Assembly (NCBI RefSeq): GCF_003952425.1
Contig: NZ_CP034449.1
Span: 3,286,001 to 3,350,000, forward strand
Origin: Mesorhizobium sp. M2A.F.Ca.ET.046.03.2.1
GTDB taxonomy: Bacteria > Pseudomonadota > Alphaproteobacteria > Rhizobiales > Rhizobiaceae
Direction: 5' to 3'
DNA length: 64,000 bases
Position numbers and translations under genes: made by a program. Positions 9,375 to 17,995 of the stretch are shown here, one piece after another; positions within the stretch are counted from its first letter, which is position 1; each line of letters begins with the position of its first letter. Below the pieces are notes generated by a model. It was not told the DNA's origin, made no database searches, and was given only the letters and a program-made list of their open reading frames with translations.

Positions 9375-10352
9375 ATGACCGCGATCGCTCCCGGCACGAC
9401 CCCAAGATCCTCGCCACGCGGCAGCGCCGCCAGGGCGCGCCTGCTGCGCGGCCTTTTGCCGGCCTTGTCGCTGGCGCTGGTGCTGATGGCGATCGCCTGG
9501 CTCAACCCGCGCGCCATCAGCTATTTCGGCTTCAACCTGATGCTTAATCTGGCGATCCCGATCGCGCTGGCGACGATCGCGCAGATGTTCGTCATTGCCG
9601 GCAACGAGCTGGATCTCTCGATTGGCACATTCGTCGGTTTCGTCGGCTGCGTCACCGCGACCTGGCTGCGGGACGCGCCGCTCATCGGCATTGTCGTGCT
9701 GCTCGGCTCGATCGGCGTTTATGCCTTGCTCGGCGCGCTCATTTACCTGCGCAATCTGCCGTCGATCGTGGTGACGCTCGGCATGAGCTTCGTCTGGCAG
9801 GGGCTTGCCATCCTCGTCCTGCCCAAGCCCGGCGGCAAGGCGCCGGACTGGCTGCTTTCGATCATGTCCTTCAAGCCACCTTATATCCCGTTCCCGATCC
9901 TCGCCGCGCTGATCATCGCCGCAGTCGTGCATTTCGGCCTGATGCGCACCTCCTATGGTGTCATCCTGCGCGGCTCCGGCGGCAATGCCGCGGCGCTGAG
10001 GCGCGCCGGCTGGTCGCTGCTCAAGACAAAGATCGTGCTGTTCGCGCTGACCGGCGTGTTCGGCGTTCTGTCGGGCATGGCGCTGATCGGCATCACTACG
10101 TCGGCCGACGCCAATATCGGCAATGGCTACACGCTGCTCTCGATCGCCGGCGTCATCCTCGGCGGCGGCGAGTTCGTGGGCGGCCGCGTGTCGCCGATCG
10201 GGGCGGTGCTCGGCGCTTTGACGCTGGCGCTCGCGGCCTCGCCGCTTTTGACCTTCATGCACATCCCGCCCGACTGGCAGGTCGCCGCCAATGGCGCGAT
10301 CCTGATCATCGTGCTGGCGGCGCGCGTGCTGATCAGCCGCAGGGAGCGGTAG
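9375..10352 (+). CDS. Sugar ABC transporter permease 1
   Basis: About 325 residues with 8-10 hydrophobic segments, BPD_transp_2 family (ribose/xylose permease type). It contains the motif region ILGGGEFVGGRVSPIGAVLGAL near the C-terminus, which contacts the ATPase in this family. ATG 9375 sits one base after the ATPase stop; an ATG at 9363 that overlaps the ATPase is an equal possibility, as neither has a clear Shine-Dalgarno site. It forms the membrane channel with the next gene. Confidence 0.87.
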   Translation: MTAIAPGTTPRSSPRGSAARARLLRGLLPALSLALVLMAIAWLNPRAISYFGFNLMLNLAIPIALATIAQMFVIAGNELDLSIGTFVGFVGCVTATWLRDAPLIGIVVLLGSIGVYALLGALIYLRNLPSIVVTLGMSFVWQGLAILVLPKPGGKAPDWLLSIMSFKPPYIPFPILAALIIAAVVHFGLMRTSYGVILRGSGGNAAALRRAGWSLLKTKIVLFALTGVFGVLSGMALIGITTSADANIGNGYTLLSIAGVILGGGEFVGGRVSPIGAVLGALTLALAASPLLTFMHIPPDWQVAANGAILIIVLAARVLISRRER

Positions 10353-10354
10353 CG

Positions 10355-11302
10355 ATGACCTCGGTGCGGATGCTGCTTGAAAAACCCTGGATCTGGTCCT
10401 TCGCCGGCGCGCTCGTCGTCTGGCTGGCGACCGTCGCCTTCACCGGCGGCTATGGCGCCGGCGGCATGGTCACGGCGGCGCTGTCGCTCGCCGTGTTCAC
10501 CGTCATCGTCGGCGTCGGCCAGATGTTCGTCATCACGCTGGGACCCGGCAATGTCGACCTGTCGCTGCCGGCCAATATCGGCCTGGCCAGCGCGGTCGCC
10601 ATGAAGGTGATGGGCGGCAGCGATTCGATGATCGTCGTCGGGCTGCTTGCCGCACTTGCCTGCGGGGCGGCGATCGGTGTCATCAACTATCTCTTGATCT
10701 GGGCGCTGCGCATCCCGCCGATCATCGCGACGCTGTCAGCGAGCTTCATCATCCAGTCGGTCGACATCAGCTACGGCCGCGGCCTGCAGATCAAGCCGCC
10801 GCCGGGCTTCGCCGACTTCACAAATTGGCAGGTGCTGGGCATACCCGTGCTGGCGATGCTGACTGTGCTGTTCACGATCGGCGCCGCACTTGCGCTGCAG
10901 CGCATGATCTACGGCCGCTCGGTGCTGGCGATCGGCCAGAACATCCGCGCCGCCTGGTTGGCCGGCGTCCATGTCGGCCGCATCCGCTTCCTCACCTACA
11001 CGCTGTGCGGGGCGCTGGGCGGCATCGACGGGGCGCTGCTCGCCGGTTACTTCCGCGGCGCCAATGTCGATATCGGCAACGAATACCTGCTCGCCTCGAT
11101 CGCGGTCGTCGTCATCGGCGGCACCTCGGTCGCCGGCGGCAAGGCGAACGTGCCGGGCGTCTGGGGCGCCGGCCTGTTCCTGGTGCTGCTGCTCACCATG
11201 CTCAACACATTCGGCGTCAGCGCCGGCGTGCGGCTGGTGCTGACCGGGCTGATCATCGTCGGGGTGATCACCGCGGCCGGCGGCGAGAAGGCCGTGCGGT
11301 AA
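10355..11302 (+). CDS. Sugar ABC transporter permease 2
   Basis: 315 residues, also of the ribose/xylose permease type, starting 2 bp after permease 1. It is hydrophobic throughout with the conserved VVVIGGTSVAGGKANVPGVW segment near the C-terminus. Two different permeases with one double ATPase suggest a heterodimeric channel, as in several rhizobial sugar and polyol importers. It is the last gene of the operon; ppa converges from the other strand 42 bp on. Confidence 0.87.
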   Translation: MTSVRMLLEKPWIWSFAGALVVWLATVAFTGGYGAGGMVTAALSLAVFTVIVGVGQMFVITLGPGNVDLSLPANIGLASAVAMKVMGGSDSMIVVGLLAALACGAAIGVINYLLIWALRIPPIIATLSASFIIQSVDISYGRGLQIKPPPGFADFTNWQVLGIPVLAMLTVLFTIGAALALQRMIYGRSVLAIGQNIRAAWLAGVHVGRIRFLTYTLCGALGGIDGALLAGYFRGANVDIGNEYLLASIAVVVIGGTSVAGGKANVPGVWGAGLFLVLLLTMLNTFGVSAGVRLVLTGLIIVGVITAAGGEKAVR

Positions 11303-11344
11303 CAGCTTCCGCCGGCCATCTCCCGATGAGGCAAGCGGTTCGCG

Positions 11345-11878
11345 CTATTTCGCTGCCTTTGCCCGCGCGATCGCGTCGACGATCATCTTCTTGGCGTATT
11401 TGGAATCGTGCCAGCCCTCGATCTTGACCCATTTGCCGGGCTCGAGATCCTTGTAGTGCTCGAAGAAGTGCTGCACCTGCTGTCGCGTGATTTCCGGCAG
11501 ATGCGTGTATTCGGTGACGTTCTCGTAGCGCAGCGTCAGCTTGGGCGAGGGGACGGCGATCACCTTCTCGTCCTGGCCGGCATTGTCTTCCATGATCAGC
11601 ACACCGATCGGCCGCACATTGATGACGCAGCCCGGCACCAGCGCGCGGGTGTTGCAGACCAGAACATCGATCGGGTCGCCGTCGCCCGACAGTGTGTGCG
11701 GCACAAAGCCGTAATTGCCGGGATAGCGCATGGAGGTGTGCAGGAAGCGGTCGACGAACAAGGTGCCGGCCTCCTTGTCCATCTCGTATTTGATCGGCTC
11801 GCCGCCGATCGGCACCTCGATGATGACGTTGATGTCGTCGGGCGGGTTCTTCCCGATCGGCACGGCTTCGATACGCAT
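11345..11878 (-). CDS. ppa: Inorganic pyrophosphatase (family I)
   Basis: 177 residues, the usual bacterial family I length. It hydrolyses pyrophosphate in the cytoplasm and pulls biosynthetic reactions forward. The family signature [10 protein letters not shown] (metal-binding aspartates) is present, as are [20 protein letters not shown] and the C-terminal KWVKIEGW. The start at 11878 (MRIEAVPIG) fits family members, with GAGGGAT shortly upstream. It is probably monocistronic. Confidence 0.96.
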   Translation of the reverse strand: MRIEAVPIGKNPPDDINVIIEVPIGGEPIKYEMDKEAGTLFVDRFLHTSMRYPGNYGFVPHTLSGDGDPIDVLVCNTRALVPGCVINVRPIGVLIMEDNAGQDEKVIAVPSPKLTLRYENVTEYTHLPEITRQQVQHFFEHYKDLEPGKWVKIEGWHDSKYAKKMIVDAIARAKAAK

Positions 11879-12001
11879 GGCTAAATCCCTCTTTCGATTG
11901 AAAAGACCGATAGCGGGGGACGCGTCATGGTGCAATGCGGCGATTGGTGCTGAATGCTAATGAAAGCGCACAGTTTGTGATGGGCTGTAACCTAGCCGAT
12001 G

Positions 12002-12511
12002 CTAGTCGTTCCAGACGAAAGCGACCTTCTTCAGCGCCTTCTGCTCGAAGACCTCGACGCCTTCGGCGATATCGCGGCCGCCATTGCCGGCATAGAAGGC
12101 CAGGGCGTTGTGATTGTCTTCCAGCGCCCACACCACAAGGCCGCGCAGGCCGTGGTCGGCAAGCCTGGCCTTGGCTGCCTTGAACAGGCGGCTGCCCAGC
12201 CCGATGCCCTGATATTCGGGCCGCAGATAGAGCTCGTAGATCTCGCCCTGCTGCCTGAGCTCGCGGGCGCGGTTCTTGCCGATCGTCGCATAGCCGGCGA
12301 CGGTCCCGCCGATCTCGACAACCAGCACGGTGGCGGCGCGGCGAATCGCGTTGGCCCACCAGTCGACGCCGCGGCGGTTGATCATCGAGGTCAGCGTGCG
12401 GTGCGGGATGATGCCGGAATAGGCGCCGCGCCAAGCCTGCTGGTGCACCTCGGCGATGGCGCTCGCGTCGCGCGGCTCTGCCTTCCGGATGTCGATGGTC
12501 AGCGTGTTCAT
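12002..12511 (-). CDS. GNAT family N-acetyltransferase
   Basis: 169 residues covering a full GNAT fold: IRKAEPRDASAIAEVHQQAW at the N-terminus, VAGYATIGK (beta-4) and the acetyl-CoA pyrophosphate loop EYQGIGLGSRLFKAAK (Q/RxxGxG/A). The acceptor is not predictable; the sequence is nearest to generic RimI-like small-molecule or protein acetyltransferases. Start at the ATG 12511. Flanked by a RIME-like repeat upstream; no operon partner. Confidence 0.85.
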   Translation of the reverse strand: MNTLTIDIRKAEPRDASAIAEVHQQAWRGAYSGIIPHRTLTSMINRRGVDWWANAIRRAATVLVVEIGGTVAGYATIGKNRARELRQQGEIYELYLRPEYQGIGLGSRLFKAAKARLADHGLRGLVVWALEDNHNALAFYAGNGGRDIAEGVEVFEQKALKKVAFVWND

Positions 12512-12612
12512 GATTGGTTAACCATAAACCCGCATCGGGCGATTGCAAAGAGTCCGCCAACACGCCTCGACGCTTTCGCACAGGCGGAAGGTGCATCCGC
12601 CGACGAGGCCTA

Positions 12613-12724
12613 GAGCCGGATGATTTCGGGTCTGTTCGACCTGAAATCTGAATCCGTCTCTAGATCCAAGAGATAGAGCATGATGTCATCCGAAAACCGC
12701 TTCACGCTTTTCGGCATCATGCTC
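12613..12724. repeat. RIME-like rhizobial intergenic palindromic element
   Basis: Two adjacent hairpins. The first is GATTTCGGGTC (12622-12632) with GACCTGAAATC (12638-12648). The second is GAGCATGATG (12676-12685) with CATCATGCTC (12715-12724), itself enclosing CCGAAAA/TTTTCGG. The organisation matches the Rhizobium-specific intergenic mosaic element family as I know it. It ends 3 bp from the stop of the TPM gene at 12728. Confidence 0.75.
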
Positions 12725-12727
12725 TGG

Positions 12728-13366
12728 TCAGATCTCGACGAGATGATCGTCGAGCTCGTTGGCGTCGCCTTCGGTGACCGGGAAATGCTCGGCGAGCACG
12801 GCGCCAACCGTGGCGACAGCTTTGACGAAGCCGTCGGCCAGCCGGTTGTCGCCGGCATGTTTGGTCAGGTCGCGCACAACGCCGTCCCAGACATGCTGGC
12901 CGACCTTGGCGTCGATGCCGGAATCGGCAACGACCTCGGCATATCGCTCGGCGATGGAGACGAAGATGAGCACGCCGGTGCGCGCGCTCGTACGGTGGAC
13001 GTTGCGCGCCAGGAACTGCTTCATCGCGTTGGCGTGCGCGGCCTGATAGCGCAGCCTTCGCGGTACGAAATGAATGCGCAAGGCGGGCAGGAGCCAGAGC
13101 AAGGCAAGCGCCGAGGCGAACGCCAGCAGTTGCGCCAGCACGAAATGCGGCAGCCGGATGGTCAGCCACAAGCCCTCCAGCCCGTAGGCGACGGCGAGGC
13201 TGGCGATGAACAGGCCGATCGTCGTTGTGAAAGCGGCCGGAAAGAAGTAGCCCTCGCTGGCGCGAGCGACGACACAGTAGATCTCGCCGTCGGTCTTCAA
13301 TTCGGCCGTGCGGATCGCCTCGGCGATGCGGTCATGGTCCTCGGCGCTGATCGGTCGCGTTGCCAT
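12728..13366 (-). CDS. TPM-domain membrane protein
   Basis: 212 residues. A partial TPM domain (TLP18.3/Psb32/MOLO-1 fold) surrounds two hydrophobic segments at about residues 41-65 and 75-95. The C-terminal half carries TGVLIFVSIAERYAEVVADSGI, a typical TPM strand-helix pattern. It follows the glycine-rich TPM protein by 6 bp and lemA by one gene, the commonly conserved lemA-TPM neighbourhood whose biochemical role is not settled. Membrane location is inferred from the two hydrophobic stretches. Confidence 0.78.
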   Translation of the reverse strand: MATRPISAEDHDRIAEAIRTAELKTDGEIYCVVARASEGYFFPAAFTTTIGLFIASLAVAYGLEGLWLTIRLPHFVLAQLLAFASALALLWLLPALRIHFVPRRLRYQAAHANAMKQFLARNVHRTSARTGVLIFVSIAERYAEVVADSGIDAKVGQHVWDGVVRDLTKHAGDNRLADGFVKAVATVGAVLAEHFPVTEGDANELDDHLVEI

Positions 13367-13372
13367 GGTGCC

Positions 13373-14182
13373 TCACCAGCTTCCCGAAGAGCCGCCGCCG
13401 CCGGACGAACCGCCGCCGCCGGAAAATCCGCCGCCGCCCGAGGACCAGCCACCGCCGCCTGACGACCAGCCGCCGCCCCCAGACGACCAGCCGCCCGAGG
13501 AAGAACGCCGGTTCTGATCGAAAGTCATGCCGAGCCAGCGGTAGCGGCCCGGCCCGATCTTCTGGCCGAAGATCGGCGGCAACACCGTCATTGCTATGCC
13601 GCCGAAGAAGATCAGCGCCCAGATGGTGATGAAAATGGCGAAGAACAGGTCGTCGGAATTGAACGGCGCCTGCTCGTTGCGCTTGCCGCGCGCCTCCAGT
13701 TCTTCGGGATTGCCCTCCAGCACCATGATCATGTCGTCGACGGCCTTGGTGATGCCGCCGGAGAAGTCACCGGCGCGGAAGGCCGGCACCATGTCGTTCT
13801 CGATGATCAGCTTGGTGTGCAGGTCGGTCAGCGTGCCTTCGAGCCCATAGCCGACCTCGATGCGCATCCTGCGGTCGTTCGGCGCCACCAGGAGCAGCAC
13901 ACCGTTGTTTTCCTTGGCCTGGCCGAGCTTCCAAAAGCGGAACAGCCGGTTGGCGTAAGGCTCGATCTCCTCGCCGCCGAGGCTGGGGATGGTGGCGACG
14001 ACGATTTGGTCGGAGCCCTTGGTCTCGAAGTCGGCAAGCTTCTGGGTCAGCGCCGCGCGGGTGCCGGCATCGATGATGCCGGCATTGTCGACGACGCGGC
14101 CGGTCAGCGCGGGGAGGTCGGCAGCGAGCGCGGCGAGGGGGAGGAGGAAGAGGCAGAAGATGCTGGCAAGGAGGCCAAGCAA
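13373..14182 (-). CDS. TPM-domain protein, glycine/serine-rich C-terminus (YgcG-like); 5' end uncertain
   Basis: A TPM domain (LTGRVVDNAGIIDAGTRAAL through GYGLEGTLTD) follows a hydrophobic signal-like stretch ending PLAALA. A C-terminal membrane helix (FAIFITIWALIFFGGIAMTV) leads to a low-complexity tail of SGGGG-type repeats ending GGSSGSW. No ATG is available in the expected place: I list the TTG at 14182. A GTG at 14311 would extend the frame 43 codons but into the palindromic repeat at 14202-14443, so the native start may have been displaced by the repeat. It is between lemA and the smaller TPM gene, same strand. Confidence 0.78.
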   Translation of the reverse strand: MLGLLASIFCLFLLPLAALAADLPALTGRVVDNAGIIDAGTRAALTQKLADFETKGSDQIVVATIPSLGGEEIEPYANRLFRFWKLGQAKENNGVLLLVAPNDRRMRIEVGYGLEGTLTDLHTKLIIENDMVPAFRAGDFSGGITKAVDDMIMVLEGNPEELEARGKRNEQAPFNSDDLFFAIFITIWALIFFGGIAMTVLPPIFGQKIGPGRYRWLGMTFDQNRRSSSGGWSSGGGGWSSGGGGWSSGGGGFSGGGGSSGGGGSSGSW

Positions 14183-14201
14183 TGAGAGGTAGGCGCTCTG
14201 T

Positions 14202-14443
14202 CGCCCCCCTCTCTGTCCTGCCGGCGCCGGCCCTTCGCTGTCGCTCCGGGCGTTCGTCGTTCGGAAAGCCAAGCAATTGGCTTTCCGTCCGCTACGCGGA
14301 CCACTCCTCACCCCCTCAAGGGGGGAGATTGGACGTCACGCCGGCCTTCGCCAATCTTCGGCGTCGAAGAGAGGGCGAGGTTGTCGAAACTGCCAATCTC
14401 CCCCCTTGAGGGGGAGATGTCCGGCAGGACAGAGAGGGGGGTG
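14202..14443. repeat. Short palindromic intergenic repeat, copy 1 (type I)
   Basis: An imperfect large palindrome with terminal inverted copies of CCCTCTCTGTCCTGCCGG and internal CCCCCTCAAGGGGGGAG-type snap-backs. It fills the space between lemA and the TPM gene and reaches the latter's 5' end. Relatives occur at 20556, 24082, 28534, 44004, 50679, 52558 and 56103. Confidence 0.85.
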
Positions 14444-14480
14444 ACGGAACTCAAGGCTGGCTCGATAAGCTAAGTCGCTC

Positions 14481-15128
14481 TCACCCACCCTGCTTGGTGG
14501 TGCTGGTGCCGAAATCGACCTTCGGCACCTGCATCTTGTCCTCGTCGACGGTGAAGTTGGCGAAGGGCTCGTTGCCGCGGAACCAGAAGGTCGCCCACAG
14601 CACGGACGGGAAGGTCTTCAGCGTCAGATTGTAGTCCCTCACCGCCTGGATGTAGTCGCGCCGCGCAACCGCGATGCGGTTCTCGGTGCCTTCGAGCTGC
14701 GCCTGCAGCGCGAGGAAATTCTGGTTGGCCTTGAGGTCGGGATAGGCTTCCGAGACCGCGATCAGACGCGACAGCGCGCTGGTCAGTCCGGCCTGGGCAT
14801 CCTGGAACTTCTTCAGCGCGTCCGGGTCCTTCAGCGTCTCCGGGGTCACGGTGATCTGCGTCGCCTTGGCGCGCGCCTGAACGACCGCGTCGAGCGTGTC
14901 CTTCTCGTGCGAGGCATAGCCCTTCACCGTCTCGACAAGGTTCGGGATCAGATCGGAACGGCGCTGATACTGATTGAGCACCTCGCTCCAGGCCGCCCTG
15001 GCGTTCTCTTCCGCGGTCGGAATGGTGTTGTAGCCGCAGCCGGTAAGCAGCGGCAGCACGAAAGCCATCACCAGGAAGGCGGGCAGATTGCGGAAGACGG
15101 AAGGTGGTGAGAGGCGCTCGGTAATCAT
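14481..15128 (-). CDS. lemA: LemA family lipoprotein
   Basis: 215 residues. The start at 15128 (MITERLSPP) is supported by GAGGGA upstream. A signal with lipobox LLTGC at about residues 28-32 suggests lipidation and a periplasm-facing location. The LemA core follows: ARAAWSEVLNQYQRRSDLIPNLVETVKGY, then VTPETLKDPDALKKFQDAQ, and YNLTLKTFPSVLWA near the C-terminus. LemA proteins are helical and of uncertain function, and are often encoded beside TPM proteins as here. Confidence 0.92.
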   Translation of the reverse strand: MITERLSPPSVFRNLPAFLVMAFVLPLLTGCGYNTIPTAEENARAAWSEVLNQYQRRSDLIPNLVETVKGYASHEKDTLDAVVQARAKATQITVTPETLKDPDALKKFQDAQAGLTSALSRLIAVSEAYPDLKANQNFLALQAQLEGTENRIAVARRDYIQAVRDYNLTLKTFPSVLWATFWFRGNEPFANFTVDEDKMQVPKVDFGTSTTKQGG

Positions 15129-15281
15129 GAATGGTCCCTCGACAGAAGTTGCATGCGAAGCATTACCACAATCCACGCGCAAGAAAATGTCCGGCGCATG
15201 ACGCCGGTCCCGGTTCAGCCGTGAGCCACTGTGAATGGCGGCGCGAACAAGTTAAGCTGCGGGCCGGAAAGGACAATTGCC

Positions 15282-15533
15282 ATGGCAGAGCGCCGGGACG
15301 ACGAGGCCGAATCGCGCCGCATCCTCGAACGCGTGCAACAGGAAACGTCCCCAGGCGGCGCGTCGTTCATCACCCGCGCGGCGAAGGATGCGCGCGACCG
15401 CGTCACCGCCGCCGACACGGACCGCGCCGATCCCATCGAATATTGGGGAACCCGCATTGGCCGAACGCTCGGCTTCGTCATTGCCATTGGGCTATTGGCC
15501 TGGCTGGTGTATGCCGCCACGCGTGGCGGTTAG
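15282..15533 (+). CDS. Small single-span membrane protein, unknown function
   Basis: 83 residues from the ATG at 15282, preceded by GGAAAGGA. The N-terminal 55 residues are strongly charged and soluble-looking (MAERRDDEAESRRILERVQQ). One transmembrane helix (LGFVIAIGLLAWLVYAAT) lies near the C-terminus, which ends RGG, giving a tail-anchored topology. It lies 12 bp before pdxY on the same strand and may be cotranscribed. I recognise no family. Confidence 0.7.
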   Translation: MAERRDDEAESRRILERVQQETSPGGASFITRAAKDARDRVTAADTDRADPIEYWGTRIGRTLGFVIAIGLLAWLVYAATRGG

Positions 15534-15545
15534 GAATCAAGCCTC

Positions 15546-16430
15546 ATGAATGCAGAAAAAACCGACGCGCCGCGCGCGGTCATCGTCATCTCCAGCCATG
15601 TCGCCCGGGGCTCGGTCGGCAATCGCGCCGCGGTGTTCGCGCTGGAGACGCTGGGTTTCCCGGTCTGGGCAGTGCCGACCGTCATCCTGCCCTGGCATCC
15701 GGGGCACAGCCGAGCCACGCGCATCGTGCCGCCGCTCGACCAGTTCAAGGCGCTGATGGCCGATCTCGAGCGGGCGCCCTGGCTGGGCGAGGTGCGGGCC
15801 GTGCTTTCGGGCTATCTCGGCGAAGCGGGCCAGGCGGAAGCCGTTGCCTCGCTCGTCGCCGCCGTCAAGGAAAAGACCCCGAACGCGCTTTACGTCTGCG
15901 ATCCGGTGATGGGCGATTCCGGCGGGCTCTACGTGCCGGAATCGACGGCCGCCGCCATGCGCGACAAATTGATGCCGATCGCGGACATCGCGACGCCGAA
16001 CCGCTATGAGCTGGAATGGATGGCCGGCGCGCCGCTGCCCGACATCAAGGCGGTGACGGCGGCCGCGCTTCATGCCGGTCCGTCCACAATGCTGGTGACC
16101 TCGGCGCCGGCGATGATGGCGGGCGGCATCGGCAATTTCCTGCTCGACGGCAGCCAGGCGCTGCTTGCGGAGCACCGTGTGATCGAGAGGCCGCCGAACG
16201 GGCTAGGCGACCTGACGGCCGCGGTCTATCTGGCGCGGATTCTCTCCGGCCAGGCGCCGGTCAAGGCGCTGCAATCGACCACGGCGGCCGTTTACGAGAT
16301 TCTCGCGCGCACCGCGAAGCGCGGCGGCGACGAGCTGCAGCTCGAAACCGACGCCCAGAGCCTGTCGCATCCAATGGCCATGGTGCAGCTGCGCCATCTG
16401 CTGCATCCCGGGCGGGACAAGCGGGCGTGA
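15546..16430 (+). CDS. pdxY: Pyridoxal kinase
   Basis: 294 residues of the ribokinase-like PdxK/PdxY family, salvaging pyridoxal to pyridoxal 5'-phosphate. Visible features are the start VIVISSHVARGSVGNRAA, the SGYLGEAGQ region, YVCDPVMGDSGGLYV (metal and ATP site), ATPNRYELEWMAG and the anion-hole/catalytic block PPNGLGDLTAAVYLAR, where Asp is the general base. Its stop overlaps the GTG of the DUF429 gene by 4 bp (GTGA), indicating translational coupling. Confidence 0.93.
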   Translation: MNAEKTDAPRAVIVISSHVARGSVGNRAAVFALETLGFPVWAVPTVILPWHPGHSRATRIVPPLDQFKALMADLERAPWLGEVRAVLSGYLGEAGQAEAVASLVAAVKEKTPNALYVCDPVMGDSGGLYVPESTAAAMRDKLMPIADIATPNRYELEWMAGAPLPDIKAVTAAALHAGPSTMLVTSAPAMMAGGIGNFLLDGSQALLAEHRVIERPPNGLGDLTAAVYLARILSGQAPVKALQSTTAAVYEILARTAKRGGDELQLETDAQSLSHPMAMVQLRHLLHPGRDKRA

Positions 16431-17193
16431 AACTGGTCGGCCACGCGCTGGCCGGCGTCGACGGCTGCAAGGCCGGCTGGATAGCCGTCCACCGCGAAGC
16501 GGACGCCGCGCCGTCCGTCTCGGTCTTCCCGAGCCTCCAGGTGCTGCTCGATGCGCTGCCCGATGCATTGATCGCCGTCGACATGCCGATCGGCCTGCCG
16601 GATTTTCAAGCAAGGGCGGCCGCGGGCCGGAGGCGCTGGTGCGGCCGCTGATCGGCGCGCGGCAATCGAGCGTGTTCGCCATCCCCTCGCGCGCGGCGCT
16701 CTATGCCGACACCAGCGACTTCACCACGATCGAAGCCTGGTATGCGGCGCATCGGCGGGCGAGCGCGGTGGCCATGGGGACTTCCGACCCGCCACGCGGC
16801 GTTTCCATCCAGGCTTTCGGCATCTTTGCCAAGATCCGCGAGATCGATCAGCTGTTGATCGCGCGGCCCGAACTGCGCGGCCGTGTCTTCGAATCGCATC
16901 CGGAAGTGGCGTTCTGCCGACTGAATGGCGGCACGGCGATGGCGCTGCCGAAGAAGACAAAGGGCGCGGTCAACCCGGCCGGCATGGAGGAGCGCAAGGC
17001 GCTGCTTTGCCGGCATGGCTATGAGAAGCGTTTCCTCGATCAGGCGCCGCCGCGGGGTGCTGCGAGCGACGACTTCCTCGACGCGGCGGCGATGATGCTG
17101 ATCGCCGGGCGTATCGCCAGCGGCGCGGCGCGGCCTTCCCCCGACCCACCTCTGGCCGACCGTTTCGGCATACCCGTCGCCATCTGGGCTTGA
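16427..17193 (+). pseudogene. DUF429 (RNase H-like fold) gene interrupted by a -1 frameshift
   Basis: The reading frame from GTG 16427 encodes the DUF429 start (HALAGVDGCKAGWIAV, IAVDMPIGLPD) but terminates at 16651 after the frame is lost. The continuation is in another frame: SKGGRGPEALVRPLIGARQS and SSVFAIPSRAALYADTSD on to the stop at 17193. Adding one T to the TTTT run at 16603-16606 restores one uninterrupted protein of about 255 residues with the expected GLPDF-x-x-KGGRGPE junction. Both halves are otherwise well conserved, so the lesion is recent or a sequencing error. The family is a predicted nuclease-like fold of unknown function. Confidence 0.85.
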
Positions 17194-17343
17194 GGCAAAA
17201 TCGACCGCGCAGCTTTTGGCGGCATGCGATTGCGACGCCGCCATCCGCAATTCGGCATTGCCCACGACCTGCATTTGCCGCTAGAGGCTTTTTCGATCGC
17301 AACGAGCTGCCGCCTCCAACCCCCGGAAAGGCTCTAGCCGCCC

Positions 17344-17985
17344 ATGCCTCACCTCCCCGAGCACCTCCTCGCCGGCTATCGCAACTTCATGAGTGGCCGC
17401 TACCCAACCGAAAGCGACCGCTATCGCTCGCTGGCGCGCGACGGTCAGGCGCCCGAGACGATGATCGTCGCCTGCTGCGATTCGCGCTCGGCGCCGGAAG
17501 CGATCTTCGATGCCGGTCCCGGCGAGCTCTTCGTGTTGCGCAATGTCGCCAATCTGGTGCCGCCCTACGAGCCGGACGGCGAGTATCACTCGACCTCGGC
17601 CGCGCTCGAATTCGCCGTGCAGAGCCTGAAGGTGAAGAACATCGTGGTGATGGGCCACGGCCGCTGCGGCGGCATCCGCGCCGCGCTCGACACCAACTCC
17701 GCGCCGCTGTCGCCCGGCGATTTCATCGGCAAATGGATGAGCCTGATCGCGCCAGCCGCCGAGACCGTGGCCTCCAGCACGATGATGACAACGACGGAGC
17801 GCCAGACCGCGCTGGAGCGTATTTCGGTCCGCTACTCCATCGCCAATCTCAGGACCTTTCCCTGCGTCTCGATCCTCGAAGGCAAGGGCAAGCTCTCGCT
17901 CTACGGCGCATGGTTCGACATCTCGACCGGGGAGCTGTGGGTGATGAACAAGGAAACCGGCGATTTCGAGCGGCCGGAGCTTTAA
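17344..17985 (+). CDS. Beta-class carbonic anhydrase
   Basis: 213 residues. Interconverts CO2 and bicarbonate; supplies bicarbonate for carboxylases. The zinc ligands C44 (in CCDSR with the D46/R48 dyad), H105 and C108 (MGHGRCGG) are all present, with LRNVANLVPPYE and the C-terminal LSLYGAWFDISTGELWV typical of the plant-type/CynT clade. Start at the ATG 17344. The 150 bp upstream show only an imperfect inverted repeat. Confidence 0.95.
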   Translation: MPHLPEHLLAGYRNFMSGRYPTESDRYRSLARDGQAPETMIVACCDSRSAPEAIFDAGPGELFVLRNVANLVPPYEPDGEYHSTSAALEFAVQSLKVKNIVVMGHGRCGGIRAALDTNSAPLSPGDFIGKWMSLIAPAAETVASSTMMTTTERQTALERISVRYSIANLRTFPCVSILEGKGKLSLYGAWFDISTGELWVMNKETGDFERPEL

Positions 17986-17995
17986 CGGAGGCGTG

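Noticed and set aside
7853-9517. 554-codon minus-strand frame over the sugar ABC ATPase
   Set aside because: Antisense shadow; the plus strand encodes all ABC motifs.
17280-17338. Imperfect inverted repeat CTAGAGGCTTTTTC / GGAAAGGCTCTAG before the carbonic anhydrase
   Set aside because: The arms mismatch and the loop is over 30 nt; it could be chance. Neither a terminator T-run nor a known operator.
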